The notes under the pieces were generated by a model. The model was not told the origin of the DNA. It ran no database searches and worked only from the letters and a program-made list of their open reading frames with translations. A DNA stretch of 64,000 nucleotides from Antennarius striatus (lineage: Eukaryota > Chordata > Actinopteri > Lophiiformes > Antennariidae): positions 20,198,501 to 20,262,500 of the forward strand of contig NC_090779.1 of the NCBI RefSeq assembly GCF_040054535.1, given 5' to 3'. Below, piece by piece: positions 1 to 11,000 of this stretch (position 1 is its first letter; each line of letters starts with the position of its first letter). A program made the translations under genes and the position numbers.

Positions 1-350
1 TACAACCATGCATGGATATCCTGCATAATTCTGCACTCGTTTCTACAGACACTGGTTAAATACATAAAAGGACACAAATCCATTCACAGATTAAAATCAA
101 TATTACATTGAGTCTCTTCTGACTGCCACTACACAGTTTTATCCAGAAGCTACGGTTTCCTCAAGTGGCGGGAGAAAAGCTTGGAGCCAAGAGAGGAAAA
201 AAAAGTTTACGGTTCCTATGAAATCTGAATCCATCGTCCATCCATGTAAGAGAAAGAAGAGGTGAAACAAGTTATGTGTTACGGAGTGCGTTGGCAGGGG
301 GAGGTGGCACGGAGGTTGTCCCAGGCTTGGTGTGAGACTGCGGAGGGTCT
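1..350 (-). other. tmpo: tmpo 3' untranslated region (partial)
   Basis: This stretch lies immediately downstream of the tmpo stop codon on the minus strand and contains no supported coding sequence. I interpret it as the start of the tmpo 3' UTR, continuing beyond the left edge of the window. No poly(A) site could be assigned inside it. Confidence 0.6.
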
Positions 351-2317
351 TTACTTGCTGGTGCTCTCCACGGCATTGCTGCTGTCGAATCCCAGGTAGG
401 CGGCTGCGTTATTCACAACTTCCTGGAGGGGGACGATGACGCTGTCTAGGAGACCTTTGAGGGCGTTGACTTGATCGGCATCCAGCTGCTGGTAGACATA
501 GTAGAGAGATCCGACTACAACAAGGAGTAGGAAAAGCTTGAGCAACAGGAAAAGGCAGCCTCGTCGAGCTGGCGGTTTGCTAGCAGACGTGGCGATGCCT
601 CCCTCTCTGGAGAGAGACTCTGAGTGAGAGTGGCTTTCAGTGTAGACTGTGTGCTGAATACGGGACTCATTTAGCCAGTAGTCACTTGGTTTAAGTGGTC
701 TCCCAGCTGCACCACGGATTGGACGCCTGCAGGTTGCACTGATCAGTAAAAACAACAAAATAAAATTTAGAAGGCTGGACACACAAAAATCTAATGTTCA
801 GATACACATCATCACAAACTGATACCTGATGCCTGTCGGTGTGCTTATTTCATTGGCAAGAATATCTTCAACAATGCTCTCGCTGGCCTTCTTGGGTGTT
901 TCTTCAATGATAATTTCCTCCACCACCTGACAGTGTTAAATACATTTAATGACACAAAACGTTGAAATATTGTTACAGTGTCTAAGGGTAGGGATGGCAA
1001 CCTTAGTTTGTCGTCTGCTGCTTGTTCTGGCTGTGACTGGAGCTTTCCCTCTGCTCCTCACAGGCTTCTCTATCACAGGAACTTGTTCTGGGTCAGGAAC
1101 AGCAATGGGCTCTGAGAAACACAAACATTAAACACGGCAATATTAGTACAGGAATCATCAGGTACCTGGTACAAAATATAGGTTTGGAAAACAGGATGAA
1201 TAATTGTTTTTAGACATGATGACATATCTTGATCCAATTAAGTGCCTCGGTTTGGATGTTTAAAATAACACGAATAAAGTGTTATTAGAGCTCACCGTCT
1301 TCTTTGTCACTGTACTGGTCAGAATTTGTGTTGCCGTTTTGGTTACTGTCTGCCTTGGGGAGAACTGTGACATCAGTAGGGGCTTCCGATTCAGCGGGAA
1401 GTTGGTCCAAAACCTTCTGCAGCTTCTTCTCATAAATTTTACGAGTGGAGCCTGAATGGAGGGGAAATAAATAAGTCACATAACACATTACTATACATAT
1501 TATTTTGTTCAATTAATAATAATAATAATAATAATAATAAACCTTTATTGTCCCACAGTGGGGAAATTATATCATCTTATTTAAATATGACCACTTGAAA
1601 AAAATTTAGATGGCAAAAAAAACAGCTAATTTGAGAGCCCACGTTGGTTTTATTTGCAAATGATCTTTTGTGTATAACAGAATAAGAATAGACTATGGGC
1701 AATATATAAAAACCCAAATTCAGAGCTTAATAAATCTCTATTAGAGACTTTTAAAGCAATCCATACTGGTCTCAGGTCAAACAGTCAGTGTTTAAGAGTT
1801 AGTATTTAGGCTGCGATCAGTTGAACATGACTCACCAACAATGGGTCCAGTCTCCACACCATGCTTGGCCAGCTGTTGTCTTAAATCTTCATCCGTGAGA
1901 TCTGTCACCTCAACCTCCTCACTGCGAGGCTTATCTGTCTTTTTGGTGGCTTTCTGCAAAAACGATACACAAGTAACATCATAACGCACACTAACTGGAT
2001 CCATACAAACTTGTACCATTTCATTTAAAACAAAAAACAAAACAAAACAACAACCCTAAAAACAATAAAAACACAACACTTACTCGTCCAGATCGACTTT
2101 TGTTGGACACCACGGGAGCAGGTAAGTCTTCATCGCTGGAGAATGTGTCTGTGGGTGGACTCTTCTTGTTGTTCAGCACAGTTAAGTTCTTCAGATAAAG
2201 CTGCACGTACACTTCTTTTTTATGCTCTCCGCTCGGAAGTGGCACGTTGTTTGCAGTAAGCTCATTCTTCAGCTTATCTTTCGTGAGAACCGACGGGTCT
2301 TCGAGGAATTCTGCCAT
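351..2317 (-). CDS. tmpo: thymopoietin / lamina-associated polypeptide 2, beta-like; six coding exons
   Basis: Inner nuclear membrane protein of the LEM family; members bind BAF/chromatin and lamins and help organise the nuclear lamina. Coding exons on the minus strand are 2317-2084, 1953-1836, 1451-1296, 1111-1002, 926-826 and 738-351. The junction phases agree and give 368 residues. Exon 1 opens [17 protein letters not shown], the LEM-like DNA-binding module (about residues 5-48). The LEM domain is about 93-135 ([30 protein letters not shown]). The conserved [20 protein letters not shown] segment spans about 234-252. A hydrophobic segment at about 301-322 fits a single C-terminal membrane anchor. 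Splice sites are GT-AG; the exon 4 donor (AAG|GTTGCC) is the weakest. The protein is shorter than human LAP2-beta (about 454 residues), mainly in the middle region. No exon for a LAP2-alpha-type tail is visible. Identification rests on family motifs and is firm; a or b paralogue status is not decided. Confidence 0.93.
1513..1571 (-). mobile_element. LINE 3' tail with (TAA)n in tmpo intron 2
   Basis: A run of TAA repeats (about 1513-1541) is followed by CCTTTATTGTCCCACAGTGG and a GGGAAATTAT-like end. This pairing of a simple repeat with a TTTATTG-TCCC-GGGGAAATT motif is the usual 3' end of fish L2/CR1-like non-LTR elements. Read on the minus strand, the tail ends in AATAAAGG followed by (TTA)n, so the insertion has the same orientation as tmpo. 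Only the extreme 3' end is present, as expected for a strongly 5'-truncated copy. It lies between coding exons 2 and 3. Confidence 0.6.
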
Positions 2318-3719
2318 TGTAATTGTCGTTTCAGCTAACTATTAGCCTCGGCTAAATGAGCGCGTTAAGTCAGGAGCTACAACCAACAACACCGGGAACG
2401 TGACGGAGAAGCGCTGTTGTCAAACGCGTCTGGCGCTCGTCCGCTACAAATCCAGTTAGCAACACAGAAGTGATTTACCAAAATAAATACACTGTTTGGC
2501 TTTTTAGCCTAAAATCTAGAACACTTAAACCAAGCTTGGATTTTTTAAAAAGCAGATGCACGCATGTGCCGCAAATGCAGCCAAGGCAAATATCAAAATT
2601 AACTAGCTGAATGGAAGTATTAGCTTAGCTTTGCGCCGGTCCACTTGCTTCTGTCCGTCCGCGGTCTCAAAACCGGGCCAAAAAACAACAAGCCACGCTA
2701 TTGGACAGACGAGCTGAGTAAGCTCCGCTCTGATTGGGCGACTATGAATGGCACACTCTTAGGCCGCCGCCACAAAGAAAGCGCAGGCTCTGTGTCTTTA
2801 ACAGCGGGTTTTAAGAAATCCTTCCGACGATATTTCCACGTTGATTGAAATTACTCAGGTTATCGATCTGATTGTTTTTATTTGATGGGCAAATACAAGT
2901 TCGTATCGTAAATTTGAGCGGTAATCGGGCGGTAAGAGGACAATGTAAATGGCGCCTTGACATAACAATGACTCGTTTACTGCAGTTTCAGCCCAACTAG
3001 TATTTTTGTAACACGGATAAATAAAAACAGCAAAATAAGTTATATTATTACTGACTGGTTTTTGGAGGGAAATACAGAAGCGGTGAACTCAAGGGACTAA
3101 AGTGGAGTTTGCTGCTGCAACAGAAGAGGGCAGCATGAGATTTGTTACTCTAAAGAAAACTAAAGTGGATGGTTTTCTGTTCATGAATCTGGTTACATAG
3201 CACAAAGGTAAAATGTTATTTATGGAAATAGTAAAATGGGAAAATTTTGGGCAAAACAGACAGAGAGAGAAACGTGTGTAACAGCCCTTGAAGGTTGACT
3301 CTGAAGCAAATGGGCTTCTGTTTAGACGACGTGGAAGTCCAGGAAAATCAACTGGAAACACATCTTATAATATTTTTTAGAGACATATGCTGAGGTGGCT
3401 TCACTAAGATTTTATGAGGACATTCCAGAGTTCAGGCGCAACAAAAACATCACTGCAAAATTTTAAACTTCACTTAGGAATCTTATTTTGCATGAGCTAC
3501 AATAAAAAAAAAAAAAAAATCTTACTCTCGTTGCTCTTTGCTGTCCCAAAATTATCCAGCCCCCTGATTAGCGTCCCTCAAAAGAGCACACATGTGCAAA
3601 TCAGATGTTAAAGTAAAGTTCCTACCTTCATTCAACAGTAGACTTTGTATGTTTTTGTCTGTCTAGCCCCAATTTAATAGTCATTTTTCACAATCATCAA
3701 TGCTAACCCAAATGCAGAA
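2318..3719 (-). promoter_or_regulatory. tmpo 5' UTR/promoter region and upstream flank
   Basis: No gene is supported here. The part nearest the tmpo start (2380-2460) is CpG-rich for this window. Two CCAAT boxes on the minus strand (ATTGG on plus at 2700-2704 and 2733-2737) lie 33 bp apart. That spacing is typical of paired NF-Y sites in cell-cycle-regulated promoters, which would suit a nuclear-envelope gene. The transcription start is not determined. From about 2850 to 3719 I see nothing further of note apart from an A-rich run near 3505-3519. Confidence 0.4.
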
Positions 3720-4190
3720 GAAAAAAAGTAATCTTCAATGTGCTTCAAAATCATCTAGATAAACCTTCAAAGGTTTTGGCAGATCCTGTTCTGTGGAATG
3801 ATGAGACAAAGCTTTAACATTTTATGCCTTTGGATGAGTGGTGTGTCTGGAGAAGGAAGAATGAAGCATATGCTGAAAAGAATATCCCACTGGCAGTGAA
3901 GCATGGCGATGGCTTAATGTGGATCTGGGTCTTCTTTGCTTTGATGGGCACTGGAAACTTGCAGAATGTAGAGGTTAAGAACGTGTCTTGCCATCTGTGA
4001 AGTAGATGAAGCTTTGGTGTCATTCTCCACTTGGCTGACATTTAAAAAATGATCCTAAGCATACTTCAAAGTGCACCATGGTTGGATTCAGAAGTAGTTT
4101 GGGAACCTTCTAGAGTGGTCGTTAGGATCGCCTGACTCGAGTCCCGTAGAAAATCTCTGCTGGGAATTTAGGAAGGTAGTTGCAGTGCTT
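3720..4190 (+). pseudogene. decayed Tc1/mariner-type transposase fragment
   Basis: Conceptual translation across several frames gives a recognisable Tc1-family series: LWNDETK near 3794, then VWRRKNEAYAEKNIP and AVKHGDGLMW, GTGNLQNVE, NDPKHTSK near 4050, and SPDSSPVENLCWEF near 4125-4165. These correspond to the DDE core blocks of Tc1 transposases (the D-E-T-K block, the VKHGGGSIM-like block, DPKHT, and SPDLNPIENLW with the third catalytic acid). The reading frame is broken by stops and shifts, and no intact reading frame or terminal inverted repeats were found. It is an old, inactive 3' half of a transposase, unrelated to its neighbours. Confidence 0.8.
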
Positions 4191-4199
4191 AAGGGGTGG

Positions 4200-4330
4200 G
4201 GTGGGGGTGTCATACATAAATACTTAAATAATATACATACATATTAACATATGCAACATATGAAATACACATATTCATATATGGTAAACATATTAACATA
4301 TGTCATATTATTAAAAAATTAAAGTTGTAT
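4200..4330. repeat. AT-rich ACATATG-type imperfect repeats
   Basis: A GGGGTGGGGTGGGGGTG run is followed by imperfect repeats built on CATATG, ATATTAACATATG and similar words. It separates the Tc1 relic from the LINE fragment. No gene is seen. Confidence 0.5.
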
Positions 4331-4392
4331 TTACACTGCGAAGCTATACACTACAAACTACAGAACTGCAGATTACATTGGTCATCCAGATT

Positions 4393-5040
4393 TTAAATGT
4401 TGTGTTCTTTGAGTTCTTTGAGTGGTCTGCTGGGAGGATTGCTGGTTATACAGTACAGTCTGATGGCTGTAGGCAGGAAGGACCTGCGATATCGTTCCTT
4501 CACGCATCTTGAGTGAAGCAACCTACCGCTGAAGGTGCTCTCCAGTGATCTTAGTGTGTCCTGCAGAGGGTGGGAGTGTTTCTTCATCATAGATGACAGC
4601 TTGGCTGTCATCCTCCTCTCCACCACCACCTCCACTGATTCCAGGGAACATCCTAGGACAGAACCCGCCTTCCTAATCAGCCTGTCCAGTCTCTTCCTGT
4701 CGGCTGCAGGGATGCTGCTGCCCCAGCAGACCACCCCATGAAAAATAGCTGAGGCTACTACTGTGTCATAAAAAGTCCTTAGGAGTGGCCCCCGCACTCC
4801 AAAAGATCTCAGCCTCCTGAGCAGATAGAGTCTGCTCTGACCCTTTTTATACAGTGAGTGAGTGTTGGTACTCCTGTCCAGTTTATTGTTCAGGTGAACA
4901 CCCAGGTACTCGATGTCTGTACCCTGGATCTTCACTGGTGTAACTGGGCAGAGTGATTGACTGCGGAAATCCACCACCAATTCCTGCGTTGATCTGCCTG
5001 AGGTTGATTTCTGGCTATCCTTGACATTTACGGCAGGTCA
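4393..5040 (-). mobile_element. 5'-truncated non-LTR retrotransposon, ORF2 C-terminal fragment
   Basis: On the minus strand a 195-residue open frame (4980 to 4393) carries the segment that follows the reverse transcriptase core in fish L2/Jockey-like LINEs. It begins MVVDFRSQ and continues with IQGTDIEYLGVHLNNKLD, then SLYKKGQSRLYLLRRLRSFG, then an AIFHGVVCWGSSIP-type block, and ends near the element terminus. The catalytic YADD region and the endonuclease domain are absent, so the copy is 5' truncated and cannot move by itself. The frame is intact over nearly 600 bp, so this insertion is much younger than the adjacent Tc1 relic. The clade is judged from the motif pattern only. Confidence 0.82.
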
Positions 5041-8000
5041 TAGCAGCAAAGGGAACTCTAGAAAGCTCAAGGGATGCTTGTCATCAATAAGGGTTAAGAC
5101 TGCAGTAATTTGTAGTAGAAGCATATTGTGTTATATTTGGAAAAACAGTTGTAATATCTGCTGTACAGCTATTTAAAACTGCTTTTGTTTGATTCAGATA
5201 TTTTTTTCAACTGGTAAAGAGTAATAATAAACCAATAAACCCAGGGAATGAAGTGTGTAACATACAAAATAAAAGGTGTAAAATCAAGCCAATAAAATTT
5301 GTTAAAAGTTGTTTTTTCTAGACAATGTGCACTGAGCTGCTTTCCCTATGACTTTGTATGAGGTTGTTTCAAAATTTCAGGAGGGAGTCAAGATTTTTTT
5401 TTACATTTAATCAATTAAACAATATCTACATAACAGATTTTTGTGAAACCTAAGTGGAAATTGGATTGAGTTTTAAAAAGAGACGACCGGTTCTGTACTG
5501 AAGTCCCTTCTATTACAGTATTATTTTTCTTGCAGATGAAATGATTTTTTGAAACAAATGATAATTTAAAGAGAAGTTAAACATGAATGACATAACAGTC
5601 TGAAAACCCTGCACATAGACATGGCAGTGTTTGATGTCCTGCCTTTCCTGGGTCTCTGAGCATGCTGGTCTAAGTCTGTGGCGAGCCATCCAACCCCCCC
5701 CCCCCGCCCTTGCTGTAAGGACAGTGGTTTGAGGTGGCACTGTGTAGCCTCCCACCTGTCCTTCAGACCTACCTCTCTGAGGCTTTCTGGGATGCTGCTG
5801 CAGAAACCGAGCAATTGATCCCCACCTCAGCTACAAACCACACTAAAATACAGCACTTCAAGTATAGTTCAGCTTTTCCATGGTGAATTTGCCAATGAAG
5901 TGTAGGCATAAAAAATGTTGAGCCCTTGAGAAACACCTCTTAAGCTTTCTTTGTATGTAATTTATACAGAAAATAAAGCATGCGCCAAGAATCATAGCAA
6001 GTGCCTCTTTAAGCATAACAGTCACGGCCTCTGAAAAATGATCAAAGCTTGCTCTTTAATCGTCAACATTCACATTTTCAGAATGAGTTCATTTAAAACA
6101 GAGTTGCTTCACATGATGTCAACCCGTCAGTACAATCAAAAACATTTCTTGACAGATTATTATATAAGAATCAAGAGAACAAATGAATCAAGAGGGTGCA
6201 GAAAGACCAACATTATTTGTTAAAATAAAGACCTACATGCAGTTCCCTCAAATATCCAGTTGTGCTGACAGCTGGATAATTGAATGTTGTGTAGCAGATT
6301 ATATGATGGCACAGCTCAAACATAAACTTCTACTTTGTAATCCTGGTTTGCTGATCACTTATAATACTACACACTGACTGTTCAGTCCACCTTGCATTTT
6401 AAACTTTGAGCCGACTGAGCCAACCACATTTCCAGGGATTGTTTATACTTTATTTGTTTGACGTTATGGATGCAACAAACCCATCACTTGTAAAATTATA
6501 ATTAAATTTTTCCCTAATTATTTAATAACCAAATCGCCAGCTCTATTTAGAAGCTGATCAGTGAATACTCATTTTATTCCATAAAATCAACATTTAAAAT
6601 GTCTACTATACAAAACTAAAAGCAAAGATTTCTATGAAAAAAGAAGGATAGGATTTGGGCAGCGAGAGCTGCACTGGAGTTGAGATTTGTGTGTCCTGGC
6701 CTAGGAACAGCCATCTAGTATTGCTCACACAGTATAGTTTCAACTGTTGACAATTCCAACACTACTTAAAGGCTGTATTCGTAGTCGCAGACATTTCTGT
6801 CAGGAGGAGAAATGGGACTTTCTCTATCCCCTGTTGAATCCCATTTTGGCCAGCTGCCTATTTGAAGTATAAGTATTCCACTATATATTTGCATTGTTAT
6901 TAGGATTTGGGCATTTCCCATTTCCTTTGGCCACTAAGCACAGAGACTCACTTACTCATGTCCTCACTGAACTTGAGACAAACATTAGTGTGTGTGAACT
7001 TTCATTCAGTGAATGAAAAATGTCTATCAAGTCTCCACTGAGGCATGGCATGCCATGTTGGATCATTGGGGGGAAAACTTAATGTTGCCCATCCATCTCC
7101 TCAAAATGTAATGCACGGATGTAAAATGATCAAGACAAATTTGATCTGTCAGAGCTGCTGAAAGCGCTCCTTCTGCAGCATTTGGTAATCACTACAAATG
7201 CACTGCAATGCAAAGAAGCTTCTCTGGCGGAGATATTTTATCCCCTTCAGCACAGTTAAAGCTGCCATAATCAATATTTTAACATTAAAATGGGCCAAAT
7301 GATTATGTGTAATGTGAATGGGGTTGCTTATGATAACAGACCCATAGAGAATTACAGCTTGACTCAGCTCTTCCTCTCAGTTCCACAGAGCCTTTTATTG
7401 TCTTTCAGCTCATTGTTTTGATGTTATGGCAACTTAATTCTTTGATTATTTTCAGCTGCAGTAGAGAGCTCTAAAAACCCACTGTACAATCCCTGTTCAC
7501 CAGAGGTAAAGGAATAATATAATAATTGCAAAAAGTCAATAATCCAAAGTTAAAGCCCAATTCATGACATGATGATCACCTGTAACAAATCTGAAAGGCT
7601 GAGCTCTGTAAGCTACTAGTGGTTGTTCCAGCTGGATGCTAAAACACGTGGTAAAATGTCATATTTGCTATAGTTTTGCCTCAACCACACAGATGGTGAG
7701 ATTTAATTAACATAAATAGGGAGTGTTTAAGTAGAGTATTGGTCTGAGAATGGCAAAGACAATAGGAGTGAACTCATCTCTTTATTTTAGTTATGGATCA
7801 TTACAAACATGGTATGTTCAAAATAAGAACACAGTCACAGTTTTTTGTTTTTTTTAACAAATTCATCAAATAGACGTTCTAAGTCTAAATTTAATGCCCA
7901 CTCCCTCAAGCGGCCAAAAGATATTTGAAGAAGGTGAAAGAAGAGCATGTGTTAGCAAGCTGCTGTGGGCCAAACACAATTCCCAGCTTCGCCCAAGCTT

Positions 8001-11000
8001 CAATGTATCTACTAACCAGAAGCACAGACCTGGGTCTCCTGTGTTAGAATCTTCAGCAACTGTATACCTCAATAACTAAGGAAATTTCTTTTCACCTGCA
8101 AAAAAAGGGAACCTTTTCACTGTTTAAAGACAGCGACAGACAACACAAGATAGAAACCACAGACTGGACTTCATTCTTGATTGAGCACCAGGTATGTCTC
8201 TTTTTTTTTTTTTACACGTCTGACATGGTTGAACCGAATGGCCAGCAGGTCGCGACTAAAGAGGGCAACCTCCCACAGGTGACTGCCAGACTCCTGAGTT
8301 AACAGGAAAGAAATATTTCCGTGCTTAACTTGGCTGAACCTCTCTACAGACCTACCTCTGCTTAGCTTTTCTGTCCACATGGCTGAACACTGGTAACGGA
8401 CCAGTAAGGGAAGAGCCAAAGACTTCTCAAAAGCTTCTTGTGATGTCGGTTGTGACACCACCATGGCCCTCAACTGTTTCCTCTCTTTCCTGGATGCTTT
8501 GGCTCTGATCTCAGGGCCTCTCACTCAAGTGAGGAGGAGTCACTGTTTGGGAGTGTCAGCATGGACCTTTCCTAATGAATGAGGAGTAGACAATCAACAG
8601 AGACTCAGCAGCACTCCTAAGTACAAGCGCCAGATCAGACAACATGGCAACAGCTCAGTGCATTCAGCAAATTTATTGCAATGCTTGGCAGGACTTGAGC
8701 TCAATTTCCAATTAAGTACAAAAAAATGAAAAATGAAAAAGAAAAGGCAGCGGATTAAAAGTTGAGACCTCAAGACAGACCCCTTCAGGGACCTATATTT
8801 GAGGTGCTTCCATTGCCTGACATTACTGTGTTTGTAATTTCCTTCTGGTGTCAAGTTAATATCTTTAAGCAATGTGCCTACTGCAGCCAGGACACATGCC
8901 CCAAAATCCTGGTACTTCAGCTGATAAGATCTTATTTATTCAATCGTGAAAATTTAATCCTTCGGGGCTCCTACTGTCTTTCTGACCGAACGGACTGCAT
9001 TTTAGCCTGACCCTCATCAGAACTATTTGGTTTGGTAGACAAGTGGCACATCATGTGGAAGAAGCATTTGTGGTCACATTTACTGTCCTTCCAGGAGGTA
9101 GATTCAATTGTTCGGCTGTAGTAGCCGCTCGTAGTTTAGAGTAGTAAAACACCAGGGGCCTATCTTTGCTCTGAAGCCTCACAGCGTGGCTCATATGTGC
9201 CAGCGGTAAAGGACAAATGTGCCAAAGTCTGCTGGGTTTGGCACTTTTCTCACCTCCTGGATTCCACCACTGATGTATCCAGCTGAGGTACAATAATTTG
9301 ACACCTCTTCAGCAGCTGAACCCTTGAGCGTGACAACCGCGGCTTTGTTTTATATTCCCGCGTATTTTGAATGCAATCAAAAATTACAGTCAGCAACATC
9401 TAAACTGTGTTTTTATCCACTTTGGACGCTTTCCCCTCCCCACCCCTTTCAATCTACTTTATCCCCCCCTTTCCTATGTGGGGTTTAACATACACTTTGT
9501 GGTAACCTTGCTAAGTTATCAATTTTTTTCGGTGTTCTCTCATACTGAATAAAGGCTTGTTTCTCTGTGCCTTCTTGTTACAACTTCAAGGACAGCTGCC
9601 TCCATCTGGCATTAAGTATTCCTGGTGCCAGTATCGGGTTAACTGACACTCCTGCACTTAAACTAATGGCAGCGAGCAGTCATCTCCTGTGAGGTGCTCA
9701 CCTTGGAAAAAATCACCCTGCTCCCTCATCCTCAATCATAGTGGTGCTCTCGCCACCCACTGAATGAAACCATGGGCATGAAAAGAAGGATTGTTTCACT
9801 ATTCAGGCATATATGAGGGCAAATGAAAACATGTAATACGCATGTCCTGTCTTGGATTCAAACTCCTCCTGAGTGCAATGAGACGTTGAGAAGAGTAGGA
9901 AAGCATGCAAACTGAAAAAGACAGAGTCAGCAAATTGTCACATTCATTCGGATAAAAGCAGACATCCTAGATTCTCAAAGAGTTGAAGAAAATTAGTCAA
10001 ATATTAAACACTTGGATACTTTGGAGAAAGTTTGACCTGCAAGAGAAGGAAGAGACCTCCATTTAGAAAAGAAATCCTGTGTTCTTATAACCAAGCAGCA
10101 TAATAATTTAATTTAAATTTTCTTTTTTTAAAGAACTTTTTATTCAGGAGCATTTGTGAATTCTGTGGGTGGAGAATTTAGCAACTGTAAGCTGTTTTAG
10201 ACTAACTTTATGATAACTGGAAAGTATGTCAAAAGTTCAGAAGGAAGTGTCAAAATTTCCGTTTACACTGATCAAATTCAGTTGACTTTGTAAGAGTGCT
10301 TACATCTGTTTGCAGTACATTAGATACTGAGCTCATTACCTTCCTCCTGTGGTCCGGAGTAGCTATTTCACATAATGACAACTCTCGGTGGGTTTCTCTA
10401 TCTGGATGTCTTTTGTAAGACCATTGTAGGTAAGACGGCACAGGTAAACATCTTGTACAGGTGAGCTCAGGGCAAAGAGAGGCACCTCTGAGGCCCACAG
10501 GGGAGTAGCATCGCTATCCGTCCTTCTCTGAACCTAAACAGCTTTTTAAGAATGAAGAGGGTTTTCAGTTTGTTGCTAAATATAGAACATCCCGGTGGGA
10601 GGCGGCAGGTTCTGGAGCCATTTTCAACAAAGATGAACCCCAGGTCTTGCCCAGGACCCAACGGGTGGTGACTGCCGGTGGTCCGCCTTTCTCTTATGCA
10701 CCGGCTCTTAAGTAAACACTGCAATCCTGCGGTCAGCTACAGCATGGCAATGAGCGAAAGGACTCACTGTGCAGTTGCACACAGCTATGGTGTGTTGTCT
10801 CCTCCGGCCCACTCAATTTTGGCTCCTCCTCATCACAGAGGCCTCAACAGGGGTCGGGGGTGGAGGGTGGGGTGGAGGTGGAGGATGGGGGCTCCAACAG
10901 ACCTTGATGTGTGATCCAAGATCCCTGCTGGGAACTCCTGGTGGGGGCAGTGTTGGACTTCACCTTCTGGACCCCTCTGACGGACCATTTTCACCTTGAA

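Noticed and set aside
8171-9293. Minus-strand open frames of 80-117 codons
   Set aside because: No family motif, no consistent splice sites, and a lysine run comes from a poly-T tract. They look like chance frames or unidentifiable decayed repeat.
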